From Akkermansia muciniphila (GTDB lineage Bacteria; Verrucomicrobiota; Verrucomicrobiia; Verrucomicrobiales; V1-33), in the NCBI GenBank assembly GCA_943333275.1, contig CALQSQ010000037.1, forward strand, positions 1 to 47,792: DNA of 47,792 nucleotides, in the 5' to 3' direction. The notes below the pieces were generated by a model. It was given only the letters and a program-made list of their open reading frames with translations. It was not told the origin of the DNA and did not search any database. The stretch's first letter is position 1, and each line of letters opens with the position of its first letter. Positions 26,701 to 36,900 of this stretch are shown here, piece after piece. The position numbers and the translations under genes are program-made.

Positions 26701-26801
26701 ATGGCCGCAAAAAGGCGCAGAAGGCGCAAAAATTGAGGTGTTTAAACCAGAGAGAGGCTTGAAAAGGTATTCCTTGCGGCTTGTGCGCTTCTTGCGGCCA
26801 T
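26701..26801. repeat. imperfect inverted repeat between ftsY and the next gene
   Basis: ATGGCCGCAA (26701-26710) pairs exactly with TTGCGGCCAT (26792-26801). Internal parts (AAGGCGCAGAAGGCGCAAA; TTGTGCGCTTC) are partly complementary and include a short direct repeat of AAGGCGCA. It lies in the 148-nt gap between convergent genes and could be a mobile intergenic repeat or a bidirectional terminator-like fold, though no clear U-tract follows. Confidence 0.4.
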
Positions 26802-26829
26802 CAACTGCATTATCAAGATTTAGGGGGCA

Positions 26830-27774
26830 TTATAAATCGGCGTCGATGGGGTCCCAGCCTTCGGGGATTTTGAGGCCGATCTCGGCGGCTTCCTGTTCGC
26901 TGTGGGTGCGTTGCTCGGCGCGCCAGTTGTCGTAGGTGGCCTGCTGGTCGGGGCGGAGGACGTTGCGGATGTCGGCATTGCGGGAGTCGGCGGAGGTGGG
27001 CGGGGAGTCGGCGGAGACGCCTTCGAGCTGCATCTGGGGATCGAAGTCGCGGGAGGAGCGGGCCATGATGGAGAAGACTTGGTCCTGCTGGGTGTTGTCG
27101 AGATTGACGATGTTGTTGAGGCGCTGGACTTTGCCGTCGGCTTCCTGCTGGACGCGCTCGGCGCGCTGGGTGAGGCGGTCGCGGCGGAAGGTTTCGAGAT
27201 CAGGGCTTTTGAGCTGGCCTTCCATGAAGGAGTCGATGCCGTCGTCCGGGCGGAGGTTGCGGGAGGCTTTGATTAGATCCTCGAAACGCGTGCCGTCGGC
27301 GAAGGCCACGGACTGGAAGAGGGCGGCGTTGGCATCGGCGCGCTGTTTCAGCCATTCCTTGAGGGAGGCTTGTTGTTCGGGGGTGAGGTTGTATTTGCGG
27401 GAAAGTTCTCCGGCGACGGCTTCGAAATGGCGGCGTTCGTCGCGGCGGCGCATTTTATCGAAGATGGGGGAGAGGTCGCGCATGATGGGCTTGAGGGCAT
27501 CGAAGATGTTGTTCATGTCCACGGGGCGGCCGGCCTTGAGGTCCTCGAGGGCGGCGCGGGCGCCGTTGCTGAGGGCGTGGCGGAAGTCGGTGTTGGGCCG
27601 GGCCTGGGCGGGATCGATCTTGGCGAGGCGGAGGCGGCTTTCGCGCAGTTCATTTTCCAGCGAAAGGATGCGGGACTCCGGCGTGCCCTCGACGGGTGGG
27701 ATGCTGCCGCGGATGAGCCAGGTGCCGGCGACGCCGATGGCGAGGCCGAGGAAAAGGAGGAGAGCATTGCGCAT
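26830..27774 (-). CDS. membrane-anchored helical protein, unknown function
   Basis: 314 residues. One N-terminal membrane helix (NALLLFLGLAIGVAGTWLI) is followed by a long, charged, largely helical region containing a coiled-coil-like stretch (ESRILSLENELRESRLRLAKI). Two segments, YNLTPEQQASLKEWL and VLRPDQQATYDNW, resemble the LTXXQ helices of CpxP/Spy-like envelope proteins, but this similarity is weak. The protein is probably anchored with its bulk outside the membrane. The start at 27774 is favoured over 27879 because it begins with the anchor and does not reach into the divergent ABC gene. Confidence 0.78.
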   Translation of the reverse strand: MRNALLLFLGLAIGVAGTWLIRGSIPPVEGTPESRILSLENELRESRLRLAKIDPAQARPNTDFRHALSNGARAALEDLKAGRPVDMNNIFDALKPIMRDLSPIFDKMRRRDERRHFEAVAGELSRKYNLTPEQQASLKEWLKQRADANAALFQSVAFADGTRFEDLIKASRNLRPDDGIDSFMEGQLKSPDLETFRRDRLTQRAERVQQEADGKVQRLNNIVNLDNTQQDQVFSIMARSSRDFDPQMQLEGVSADSPPTSADSRNADIRNVLRPDQQATYDNWRAEQRTHSEQEAAEIGLKIPEGWDPIDADL

Positions 27775-27846
27775 GGTGGGAATGCCATACGATGAAAATA
27801 GGCGTTGTCTATCAGCGTGATGCATACCAGAGTCCCGCCCATCTCC

Positions 27847-28794
27847 ATGAGTGACCCAGCGCCTGCCATCGACATCCACGAACTCCGGGTGGACTACGGA
27901 AATTTCATCGCGGTGAATGACCTGACGCTGGCGGTGCCGGCGGGCGAAATCTTCGGGCTGGTGGGACCGAATGGGGCGGGAAAGACGAGCACGTTCCGCG
28001 TGCTGGCGACGCTGCAGACGCCGACGTATGGCGCGGTGAAACTGGCGGGGATCGATATCTTTGAAGCTCCGGAGGAGGCGAGGAGGATCATGGGCTACAT
28101 GCCGGACCTGGCGCCGGTGCCGTCGGACATGAAGGCGTGGGAATTTCTGGATTTCTCATGCGCATCCTTTCTGGGAGGAAATGCCGCCGAACGCAGGGCG
28201 CGGTGTGAGGAATGTCTGGAAATGGTGCAACTGGCGGACAAACGCCATGCGATGTGCAAATCACTCTCCCGCGGGCAGACGCAGCGACTAGTGCTGGCGC
28301 GGACGCTGCTGCACCGGCCCAAGGTAATGATCCTGGACGAGCCCGCGAGCGGCATGGATCCACTGTCCCGGCGCAATCTGCGCATGACGCTGCGCACGCT
28401 GGCGGCGGAAGGGACGACGGTCTTTGTGAGTTCGCACATTCTGAGTGAGCTGGCGGAAATGTGCACGTCGCTCTGCGTGATGAATCGCGGCCGGCTGCTG
28501 TCCTCAGGCACTGCGGATGAAGTGCGCGCGCATCTGGGGCGGTCGGAGCGGACGCTGAGCATCGGGGTGCTGGCGCGCCGGGAGGAGGCGACGGAATGGG
28601 TGATGATGCAGGCAAATGTGCGCAGCGTGGAGTGTCAGGCGGAGAGGATTTCGCTGGGGTTCAGCGGATCGCAGGAGGAGCAGGCGAGTCTGCTGGAGGG
28701 ATTGTTTGCGCAGGGATTCCGCGTGAGTGTGTGCGAGGAACGGAAATCGAGTTTTGAAGACATTCTTATCAGCGTGGCGGAGGAAAATTTATGA
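27847..28794 (+). CDS. ABC transporter ATP-binding protein
   Basis: 315 residues. Walker A GPNGAGKT, signature SLSRGQTQRL (an SRGQ variant of LSGGQ), Walker B VMILDEPASGMDP and switch histidine SSHIL are present. The subfamily looks like the ABC-2 type export ATPases (CcmA/NatA-like), and the C-terminal extension (TLSIGVLARREEATEWV...) is typical of that group. The next gene overlaps by 4 nt (ATGA) and encodes the permease. The start at 27847 is chosen over ATGs at 27820 and 27805; all have C-rich leaders and the choice is not certain. The substrate is unknown. Confidence 0.9.
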   Translation: MSDPAPAIDIHELRVDYGNFIAVNDLTLAVPAGEIFGLVGPNGAGKTSTFRVLATLQTPTYGAVKLAGIDIFEAPEEARRIMGYMPDLAPVPSDMKAWEFLDFSCASFLGGNAAERRARCEECLEMVQLADKRHAMCKSLSRGQTQRLVLARTLLHRPKVMILDEPASGMDPLSRRNLRMTLRTLAAEGTTVFVSSHILSELAEMCTSLCVMNRGRLLSSGTADEVRAHLGRSERTLSIGVLARREEATEWVMMQANVRSVECQAERISLGFSGSQEEQASLLEGLFAQGFRVSVCEERKSSFEDILISVAEENL

Positions 28795-30545
28795 GAGAAA
28801 TTTCCAACCCCGGACCCGCTCCCGCCTGGCAACTGTGGCGCAATCCGATTCTGCGGCGGTATTGCCGGACCCGGCTGCGGCCGAGAACGCTGGGAGCAAC
28901 GGTGCTCATCACACTACTGCTGGCAGGGTTTACGTTTGCCATGACGCGCACCATCGCCATCAACACAATGGGAAGGAGTTATGTGAACGGACCAAAAGGT
29001 GCATGGACGCAGGTGTATAATCCTCCCGATATGGCCGACGTCGAACGTGTGCCGTTGATTCCCTTGCTGGTGATCCAGGCGGTGATTCTTTTCATCGTTG
29101 CCACGGGGCAGGTGGCGGGAGGGATGACAGCGGACGCGGATGAGAAGACAATGGACTATGTGCGACTCTCGCCGATGACACCGCTGGCCAAGGTGCTGGG
29201 TTATCTCTTTGGTCTACCCATTCGGGAATGGCTCATGTTTGCCCTTACGCTGCCCTTTACGGCCTGGGGGTTATGGAAGGGAAATGTGGCGGCGGGGCAT
29301 TGGGTGCCGGTCTATGCAGTGATGTTGACGGCGGCCGTGCTTTACCATCTGACGGGTCTGACGGCGGGGACGGTGATGAAAAATCGGCGCTGGGCGTTTC
29401 TAGTTTCGATGGGCGGAGTGTTCCTGCTGTATTCCGTGGTGCCGCAGCTGGGAAAATTTGGCCTCGTCTATTTTGAATATCTGACGGTCTGGCCGGTGGT
29501 GACGGAGAACTTCCATGGCTTCATGCCGGTGACGGCGGGGGCTGCGGTGAAGACTGCTCAGGATCTGATCGGCAAGGCGCGATTTTTTGATCTGGACATG
29601 CCCCAGGTGGCATTCACGCTGCTGTCGCAACTGGTGCTGTGCCTGACGTTCATCGTCATGCTCTGGCGCCGGTGGCGGAGGGCGGAATCCCATTTGCAAG
29701 GGAAGGTGTGGGCCACGGGATTGTGCGCATGGATTCAGTTTGTGCTGCTGGGGTGTTCGCTGCCGTTGATCAGTTCCGGCAAGTTGTTTCTATCCCAGCG
29801 GCTTGGGGCGCTATTTTCTTTTGGTAATGTTAGATTCGGAAACGCCGGGTTGAACGAACGTCCGCCCGCGCTTGCCGAGGCTACGGTGACGATCACCATT
29901 TACGGCACGGTGACGATGCTGGCGATGCTCCTGCTGGCGATGATGATCGCACCGGAGCGTGAGACGCAGGAACGCGGGGTGCGTCGTGCGGCGAAATTTG
30001 GCAAACGGAGTCTGCGGTGGTTCTCGGATGAGGCTCCCGCCATTTCCCTGGTGCTGGTCATGGCGCTGTGTGGCACGGTGGGATGGACGATCTTTGCCCG
30101 GCAGGTGATCGGATCGCATTGGTTTCCGGGGCAGGAACTGCCGGGATGGGCGCCGTGGTTGTTTGGGCTGGTGCTGGTGACGAGTGGGCTGACGAGCACG
30201 CTGCTGTATGAATTGAGGGGAAACAAAGGGCTGTTCCTGGCGGCGATATTTATTGGAGTACTGCCGCTGCTGGTCGGGTCCGTCATGGCGACGGCGAGCC
30301 ATACGCTGGCTCCGGCGGCAGTGTGGATCACCGCGGCTTCACCGCTGGTGGCACCAGCCAATGCGGTGGCCATTGCGCTGCCGGACACGCTGGGGGATGC
30401 GGATGCGCTGCATCTGGCAGGGCCGCGGGCGTTTGCCTTCTGGCAGGGGATCATGGTGATCGTCACGCTATGGCTGTTGATGGTGCATCGCAAAGAGGGC
30501 CGGGCGCGGAAGCTGGCGGCGGCCATGGCACCGGAGCCTGGCTAG
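28791..30545 (+). CDS. ABC transporter permease
   Basis: 584 residues with about 12 hydrophobic segments (for example TVLITLLLAGFTFAM, LLVIQAVILFIVATGQVAGGM, GTVTMLAMLLLAMMIAP, IMVIVTLWLLMVHR). The DADEKTMDYVRLSPMTPLAKVLGYLFGLP loop is like those of ABC-2 permeases that partner CcmA-type ATPases. Its start overlaps the ATPase gene by 4 nt, and it is the obvious membrane partner. The C-terminus overlaps the convergent cupin gene by 4 nt. The substrate cannot be deduced. Confidence 0.85.
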   Translation: MREISNPGPAPAWQLWRNPILRRYCRTRLRPRTLGATVLITLLLAGFTFAMTRTIAINTMGRSYVNGPKGAWTQVYNPPDMADVERVPLIPLLVIQAVILFIVATGQVAGGMTADADEKTMDYVRLSPMTPLAKVLGYLFGLPIREWLMFALTLPFTAWGLWKGNVAAGHWVPVYAVMLTAAVLYHLTGLTAGTVMKNRRWAFLVSMGGVFLLYSVVPQLGKFGLVYFEYLTVWPVVTENFHGFMPVTAGAAVKTAQDLIGKARFFDLDMPQVAFTLLSQLVLCLTFIVMLWRRWRRAESHLQGKVWATGLCAWIQFVLLGCSLPLISSGKLFLSQRLGALFSFGNVRFGNAGLNERPPALAEATVTITIYGTVTMLAMLLLAMMIAPERETQERGVRRAAKFGKRSLRWFSDEAPAISLVLVMALCGTVGWTIFARQVIGSHWFPGQELPGWAPWLFGLVLVTSGLTSTLLYELRGNKGLFLAAIFIGVLPLLVGSVMATASHTLAPAAVWITAASPLVAPANAVAIALPDTLGDADALHLAGPRAFAFWQGIMVIVTLWLLMVHRKEGRARKLAAAMAPEPG

Positions 30546-30946
30546 GCGGATGCGGAGAAGCCCGGCGGGGCCTCGCCGACGAAATAGACGTCGTGGTCCG
30601 GGCGTGAGCCGGGGCTGTGGAGGTCGAGCATGGTGAGCGGTTCCTCCTGAGTGATGAAGCCGTGGGTGGTGCCGGGGGGGAGGCGGAGGAAATCGCCGGG
30701 GCGCAGATTTACCGGAGTGCCATTCAAGATTGCAGTGCCGGTGCCGGAGAGAACGTAGTAGATTTCCTCGGAAATTTTATGATAGCTGATGCTGGTCGTC
30801 TGGTGAGCTGCGATGGTCACGTGGTAGGCGGTGAAGGCGCCGGTCTCGCCGGGGTCGATGAGAGAGGTGATTCCATAGGGACCGAGCTGGAGCGGGGAGG
30901 TGGAGGGCTCGTGGAGGGAACGATGGAGGATGGAGGCGGCGGACAT
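30542..30946 (-). CDS. cupin-domain protein
   Basis: 134 residues with a single cupin barrel. Motif 1 region: [37 protein letters not shown]; motif 2 region: [19 protein letters not shown]. His and Glu positions (H and E in [12 protein letters not shown] in GTTHGF) could bind a metal. The class is diverse (oxygenases, isomerases, sugar binding); no specific reaction is supported. The start at 30946 is preferred; an in-frame ATG at 30985 adds residues with no cupin similarity. It is divergent from odhB. Confidence 0.85.
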   Translation of the reverse strand: MSAASILHRSLHEPSTSPLQLGPYGITSLIDPGETGAFTAYHVTIAAHQTTSISYHKISEEIYYVLSGTGTAILNGTPVNLRPGDFLRLPPGTTHGFITQEEPLTMLDLHSPGSRPDHDVYFVGEAPPGFSASA

Positions 30947-31093
30947 GTCGGTTGGATGTTTAATGGGAAATCTGACAAGGCGCAAGCTGGCAGGGGGCGG
31001 GGCAAACTCCGGGTGGATTCGCCCTTGTCATTTTTCCGGCATGGTGGAACCAATCGCAGCACGTTTCCTGCTTCCTTCCCACTTTCCCTCCCC

Positions 31094-32173
31094 ATGCCCA
31101 CCGATATCAAAATCCCGCCCGTTGGCGAATCCATCAGCACCGGTCAAATCGCCACGTGGCACGTGGCCGATGGCGCCCGTGTGAACACCGGCGATCTGCT
31201 GCTGACCCTGGATACCGACAAGGTCTCCACGGATCTGCACGCGGAGGTCTCCGGGGTTGTGAAGATTGGTGCGGCGGCGGGCAGTGAAGTGGCGATTGGC
31301 AGTGTGGTCGGGCAGATTTTGGACATGGCGGCAGGGTCCGAACCCGCCGCCCCGGTGAAAAAATCCCCCGCTCCCGCCAAGCCCAAGGCTGAGCCCGCTC
31401 CCGCCCCTGTAGCTGCCAAGCCTGCCCCCGTGGCGGCTCCCGCCCCTGTCGCTGCACCTGCGCCACCGGTGATTACCGAAGGCCGGGAAACGCGCCGCAA
31501 GATGTCTCCGCTGCGCCGCAAGGTCGCTACCCATCTCGTCAATGCCCAGCACACCGCCGCCATTCTCACCACTTTCAACGAAGTGGACATGACGGCCATC
31601 ATGGACCTTCGCAAACAAGTGCAGGACAGCTTCGTCGCGAAATACGGCGTCAAACTCGGCTTCATGTCACTCTTCATCAAGGCCGTCGTCCACGCGCTAA
31701 AGGACGTTCCGCAGGTCAATGGCCGGATCGAGGGCGATGAGATCATAGCGAACCACTATTACGATATCGGCGTGGCCATTGGCACGGAACGCGGACTGGT
31801 CGTGCCCGTGTTGCGGGATTGCGATACCAAGTCGCTCGCGGATCTGGAGAAGGAAATCATCGCCTATGCCAACAAAGCCAAGGATGGGAAAATGCTGCTC
31901 GAAGACCTCCAGGGAGGCGTCTTCACCATTTCCAACGGCGGCGTTTACGGCAGTCTCCTCAGCACCCCCATTCTCAATCCCCCGCAAAGCGCCATTCTCG
32001 GAATGCACACGATTAAAGAGCGCCCCATGGCCGTGAATGGCAGGGTGGAAATCCGCCCCATGATGTATCTGGCGCTTAGCTACGATCACCGACTTATCGA
32101 TGGCAAGGAAGCCGTCACCTTCCTCATTCGCATCAAAGACGCGCTGGAGCAGCCCGCCCGATTTTTCTTGTAA
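31094..32173 (+). CDS. odhB: dihydrolipoyl succinyltransferase-like E2 (OdhB/SucB) lacking a recognisable E1/E3-binding domain
   Basis: 359 residues. One lipoyl domain (about 2-78) has the acceptor K43 in [11 protein letters not shown] Pro/Ala-rich linker (about 83-127) follows, then the acyltransferase domain (about 135-359) ending with the catalytic [13 protein letters not shown] (H332, D336). The first residues ([20 protein letters not shown]) match OdhB/SucB of the 2-oxoglutarate dehydrogenase complex. The peripheral-subunit-binding domain that sits in the linker of ordinary E2 enzymes is not visible, making the protein 40-60 residues shorter than usual. No E1 or E3 gene is in the window. 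The leader before the ATG is an extended C/T tract. Confidence 0.92.
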   Translation: MPTDIKIPPVGESISTGQIATWHVADGARVNTGDLLLTLDTDKVSTDLHAEVSGVVKIGAAAGSEVAIGSVVGQILDMAAGSEPAAPVKKSPAPAKPKAEPAPAPVAAKPAPVAAPAPVAAPAPPVITEGRETRRKMSPLRRKVATHLVNAQHTAAILTTFNEVDMTAIMDLRKQVQDSFVAKYGVKLGFMSLFIKAVVHALKDVPQVNGRIEGDEIIANHYYDIGVAIGTERGLVVPVLRDCDTKSLADLEKEIIAYANKAKDGKMLLEDLQGGVFTISNGGVYGSLLSTPILNPPQSAILGMHTIKERPMAVNGRVEIRPMMYLALSYDHRLIDGKEAVTFLIRIKDALEQPARFFL

Positions 32174-32782
32174 AGATTCCGGATAATAGAATGGGATGCG
32201 GCCCGGCGTATTTAGATTTTACGCGCCATAGCCACCGCCTCCTGCTCCATGAATCCACACCCGGCCATCTGCTCCGCTCTGGGCCGGCCTCATTGCCACC
32301 GGAGAAGCCGCCCGGGTCCTTGCCGGCGGCACCGCCATGGCCATGCCCACCGCTGCCCGAGTCGCCACCGCCTTCAACAGAGCGGAGATCACCCAGACCT
32401 CCGCCAAAACCGCCTACGACCTCGGTCAGGAAAATCAGTACAAGCCTGTGAGTGAGGCGGCCCGGGCTGTGTTGATTCCAGTCCCGTTATATTTGAAGAA
32501 TTTTTTCCTCGCTAAGGAGCTATTTCCGTACCATTGGTCCCCACACGTCATGTTTCCAACCACACAATGGACCGGGATTGCGAGGGCGACTCTGCAGGGT
32601 AATAAACCTGCCGACGCGGCGTTGGAATTTTTCTGCCAGAGGCATGTGAAGCCTTTCATGGCCTTTGTGGACGAGCGCGGCGGGGAGTGTGGAGTGGGGG
32701 CCGGGCGATGGGGAAGGCAATGTTTCTTAAAAGTTCTGAATACCACTAACCACCAACCATAACCTGTCACATCCCAATCCCT
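32174..32782. other. 609-nt gap with no convincing gene; possible gene remnant
   Basis: The region lies between odhB and the C39-like peptidase. One open stretch from about 32285 to 32460 encodes an Ala/Thr-rich helix-like peptide (AGLIATGEAARVLAGG...AARVATAFNRAEITQ) without a plausible start. Its open frame continues to 32762 but with composition that looks non-coding after about 32470. The reverse strand has an equally open Ala/Gly-rich frame. It may be a decayed gene or a regulatory leader. No tRNA, riboswitch or terminator hairpin with a U-tract was found. Confidence 0.35.
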
Positions 32783-33949
32783 ATGATTAACGCCCTAAAC
32801 CAAGAAGCGATGAGCACCGAGGCCAACTATCCCTATCACCGCCAGGACAATGACCAGTATTGCGGGGCGGCCTGTGTGCAGATGATTCTCCAGGAATCCG
32901 GTGACCTAGGCAGTGCGAGCCTGTATAAGGATCAGACGTATATCGATAATCAATTTCAACCGATAGGAACGTGGCGGGTGGCTCCGGAGGAACTGGTCCG
33001 CGTGCTGAATCTGGCCCAGGGGGCGGTGAACTGGGCCAGCGCAGAGACATTGTGTGATCCGAACGAGCCTGAAACTGCCGGCATGGATATGCTCACGCGG
33101 CTGATGCACAGCGCGATGGGAATCATGGGGGCGGCGATCGTGCCAGTGCGACAGTTCGATCACTGGGTGGTGATGACTGGAGTGGGCAAGTTCCCTTCCC
33201 TGACGCCCGTCCCCGTGACAGGCGGGAGCAACAGGGTTTCAGACAATCCCGAATGGCACGTGGCGGTGAATGATCCGTGGCCGCCCCTGGACCTGACGAC
33301 GCCGGTGGTCCATTCCGGGCAGGCCGGGGGATTGTGCGAGTCGGGGGAGTGTTTGATTTCCATTGAACTGTGGGGGCCGGTGTTTCTGTCGGATTTCCTG
33401 GAACAGCGGAGGCTGCTTTCGCTGAATGAATATTATCTGGGAATTGTGGGCACGGCAGACGCGTGGCCTCCGCCCATTGATCCGCTGGCGTTCACCACGG
33501 CGCTGACTCAGGTGCCGTATGGGATGGCGAAGATCGACAAGAGTCTGCTGGACGGCATTGCCACAAGTCACGTGGGGCATTTGAAGAGTTGCTTGCCGAA
33601 TTCCATCTGGGCCAGTTTTAATTCCGCAGGAATTGTGGCGGAAGATGTGCAGGAGGTCAGCGCCCCTGCCACCCAGAGCCGCTATCCTGACAGGTATCAG
33701 TTTACCATTGATGGAACGGTCACGGTGTCACTGCCGCCGCTATCGCCGCTCCCGTCGTCATTGGCGCTGCCGCCGAGGTCGATGCAGCCGTGGGTGGTGC
33801 CGGTCAAGGTGTTGTTCGAGATCTGTGCCTACACGGGGGTGTTGAGCCGGCTGCGCATGCTGCCGAATGTGCCGCCAACCGATCTGACAAAGAAGAAAGT
33901 GATCAAGCGTTTCAAATATCTGAATGTTTCCAACTTCGGCTTGAAGTGA
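32783..33949 (+). CDS. C39-like cysteine peptidase-domain protein
   Basis: 388 residues. The N-terminal part fits the papain-like C39 family: YHRQDNDQYCGAACVQMIL (C27 nucleophile), FDHWVVMTGVG (H127) and HVAVNDPWPP (N163/D164 near the third catalytic position). C39 domains cleave double-glycine leaders in bacteriocin exporters, but this protein has no ABC or membrane module, so it is a free-standing C39-like peptidase. The C-terminal half (about 190-388) has no recognised motif. There is no signal peptide. The kinase gene starts within its stop codon (GTGA, 4-nt overlap), indicating translational coupling and a related function. The start could also be ATG 32810. Confidence 0.78.
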   Translation: MINALNQEAMSTEANYPYHRQDNDQYCGAACVQMILQESGDLGSASLYKDQTYIDNQFQPIGTWRVAPEELVRVLNLAQGAVNWASAETLCDPNEPETAGMDMLTRLMHSAMGIMGAAIVPVRQFDHWVVMTGVGKFPSLTPVPVTGGSNRVSDNPEWHVAVNDPWPPLDLTTPVVHSGQAGGLCESGECLISIELWGPVFLSDFLEQRRLLSLNEYYLGIVGTADAWPPPIDPLAFTTALTQVPYGMAKIDKSLLDGIATSHVGHLKSCLPNSIWASFNSAGIVAEDVQEVSAPATQSRYPDRYQFTIDGTVTVSLPPLSPLPSSLALPPRSMQPWVVPVKVLFEICAYTGVLSRLRMLPNVPPTDLTKKKVIKRFKYLNVSNFGLK

Positions 33950-36900
33950 CCGCCCTCGCCAAATGCTCCGTCTGTGATCAGCCACTCACCCAGGTGGGAG
34001 GTGGGGAGGGTGTGTGTCTGCCCTGCCTGCGGGCTGGCGGGCCTCAGAACGCGGAGCATGGGTCCATTCCCGGGCACGATCTGTTGGACGAGATTTCCCG
34101 CGGGGGTATGGGGGTGGTGTATCGGGCGTTGCAACACCAGCCGCGCCGCATCGTGGCTTTGAAAATGCTCTTGCCGGGTTACAGTGACACCAAGGGCCTG
34201 CAGGAACGTTTCAGGGTGGAGGCCGCAGCCATGGCCCAGATGAACCATCCGGGAATCCTCCCGCTCTATCAGTTTGGGGACGTGGATGGGCTGCCGTATT
34301 TCACGATGAAACTGGCGGCGGGTGGCTCGCTGGCGCAGCGGATGAAAACCGGCCAGAAAATCACCGCCCGCCAGGCGGCGGCCTGGGTGGCCAGCCTCGC
34401 GGCGACGCTGCATTACGCCCACCAGCATGGAATCTTGCACCGCGACATCAAGCCGGCGAATATACTATTTGATGAGTCGGGCACGCCCTGTCTGGCGGAC
34501 TTTGGACTGGCGAAGCTGGCGGGGGATGAGAGTGGATTGACGCGCTCGACGCATGTGATGGGGACGCCGTGTTACCTGCCGCCGGAGGTGGCCATGAACG
34601 GATCCAAGGCCTCCACGACCGCAAGCGATGTTTACAGTCTGGGGGCGGTGTTCTATGAACTGCTTGCAGGCCGCCCGCCGTTCGTGGTGGAGGGCATGGC
34701 GGCGCTGATCCGCAAGATTGCCGATGAGATGCCGGAGTCCCCGTCCACCTTTGCTTCCAGCATTCCGAAAGATTTGGAAATCATCTGTCTCACCTGTCTG
34801 GCCAAGCAACCGGCGCGACGCTTCGGCAGCGCTGGCGAGCTGGCGGCGGATTTGAATTCGTGGCTGGAGGGCCGGCCCATTCTCGCCCGCCGTTTCAACA
34901 ATTTCGAACGCCTGATCTCCTGGGCCCGCCGTAAACCTGCCCTCGCCAGCTTAAGTGCGATGCTGGTGGTTTCCATCCTTGGGGGTGGCGTTGTGCTCTG
35001 GTGGAAGAATGGCCAGCTCCAGCAGGCCCTCGTCGAGGCGCAGCAAAACCGGACGGTGGCGGAGCAGCGCTCGGAATTTCTGCTGGGAAATTTTGCGGAC
35101 ACCCTTGAAGACCTGGGTCGGGTGGATTTGCTTGATCTGGCATGGGAGAACCTGGATGCGACACAGCGCGGTAACGCCGTCTGGTCCAACACTCCGGCCT
35201 CGCGTCAATTGCTGGTTCGCTGGAGTCATGCCCTGCTGCTTCAGGGGAGATCCCAGGAAGCGGAGGCCAAGGCCCGGCAGGCAGTGAGCCTGTTGCTCGG
35301 CCTCAATGCCCCAGCGGAGGTGCTTCTGGCGCGAAAGGCCCGGATTGCATTAGTGGAAGCTCTCGCCGACGGCGGACGCTACGAGCAGGCGATGGCGGAG
35401 ATTGAGGCGTTGCGGACGCTCGTCCCGGCTGATTACCCCGGGGGTCTGGACCGCGCCAGTGCGGAGACGGACCTGATGGAAGCAGAAATGGTCTTCCGCC
35501 AGGAGAAGCTGCCTGAGCGCATGCAGCAGGCGCAGGAAAAAGCGAAATCAGCTCTGAATTCGGCGCGCCGTTGGTCCGTCCGCGAGCCGCAGTCGCCCGA
35601 AGCAACCTTTCTGACCGTCCGGTGTCTGCGGGCACAGGGACGGGCGCTCTATTATGCGCGCGACCCTGCCAGTGCGCTTTCCCTGTTCATTGAAGCCCGT
35701 GACGTGGCCGGGGCTCTCAGTGCACGTTCGCAGCCTTCCGCCGACTGGAGGGAGGCCTGGGCGGATCTCATTGGCTGGGTCGGAACCGCGCAAAGCCGGC
35801 TGGGGCAGGACAAGGACGAGGCTTCGGAATCCGCGCTGGTCGCGGAATTGAACGCCACATCAGATCTGCTCCAGGGCAATCCCCGCAATGTCCGTTTGCG
35901 CCTGCGCCTGGCGGATTGCCATGCCGCTCTGGATGGTTTTTACAAGGATCGAAAGCGATTGGAGGAGGCGCGTCCGCACAGCCGTGAGCGGGTGAAATTG
36001 ATGAGCGGACTGTTTCAGGACGCCCCCCATTGGCGCGAGGTGAGGATCAGTTTGCTGGATGCAAACCTCTCGGAGGCCGGGGTGCTGCTCAAGGAATCGG
36101 ATGAAACGGCCGCCGGGGCGAGGATCGCGGAGGCACTGACGGTGGCGGCTTCGGTGCTGGCCACCCGGCCCAGGGATATCCGCGATCAGAAAGGGTGGCG
36201 GGAGGCGACGCTGCGCGCTGCAGAATTATGGCAGGGGGCGGGCCATCCGGACCAGGCGATGCGTCTGCTGGAGGACGCGGTGGCCGTCTGTTCCACGCGC
36301 GCTGCGGAGAAGGCAGGGGAGGCGCCTTGGTGGCAGTGGAGCCATGCGTTTTTCCTGCGGCGGCAGGCGGAGGCCCACCGCAAGGAGGGGCAGATGGAAG
36401 CCATGTTGGAAAAGACCCGGGAGGCGCTGCATCTGCGGGTGGAACTGCTCACCGCCCGGTGGGAACTCGACGAAATCAGCAACGAAGTCCCCTCCACGTA
36501 TCTCAAGATCGGCCAGGTGCTCACCGAGGAGGGGCGCATTGCCGAAGCCCTCGCTTCCGCCCGGGAGGCCCTGAAGTGCTGGACAGACCATGGGCAGGAA
36601 ACGACACCCCTGCATGACTGGCTGAGCACTTTCCATATCACTGCGACGGCTGCCTGTGAGGGACGGACGGAATCGGCTGAGGATGGGAAATCCTTCGCCC
36701 GAGAGGTGATCGGCGCGATGGAGGCGTGCGTGGAGGGAAAGATCCTCGTGGATGCGGAAAAGCAGCATTGGGAAAAGCTGCGCGAGCTGGCGGGCAATCC
36801 TCCCTCCCTTCCCAAAGCCAGCATGCTCCGGGAGGACGGCGGGCGCGGCCAACCAGCCCATTCAATCCGCAAAAACCTGCCGCCAGACCGCGAGGTGATC

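Noticed and set aside
25671..26829. SRP RNA gene near ftsY
   Set aside because: No SRP Alu- or domain IV-like sequence (GGAAGCAGCC-type core) was found around ftsY.
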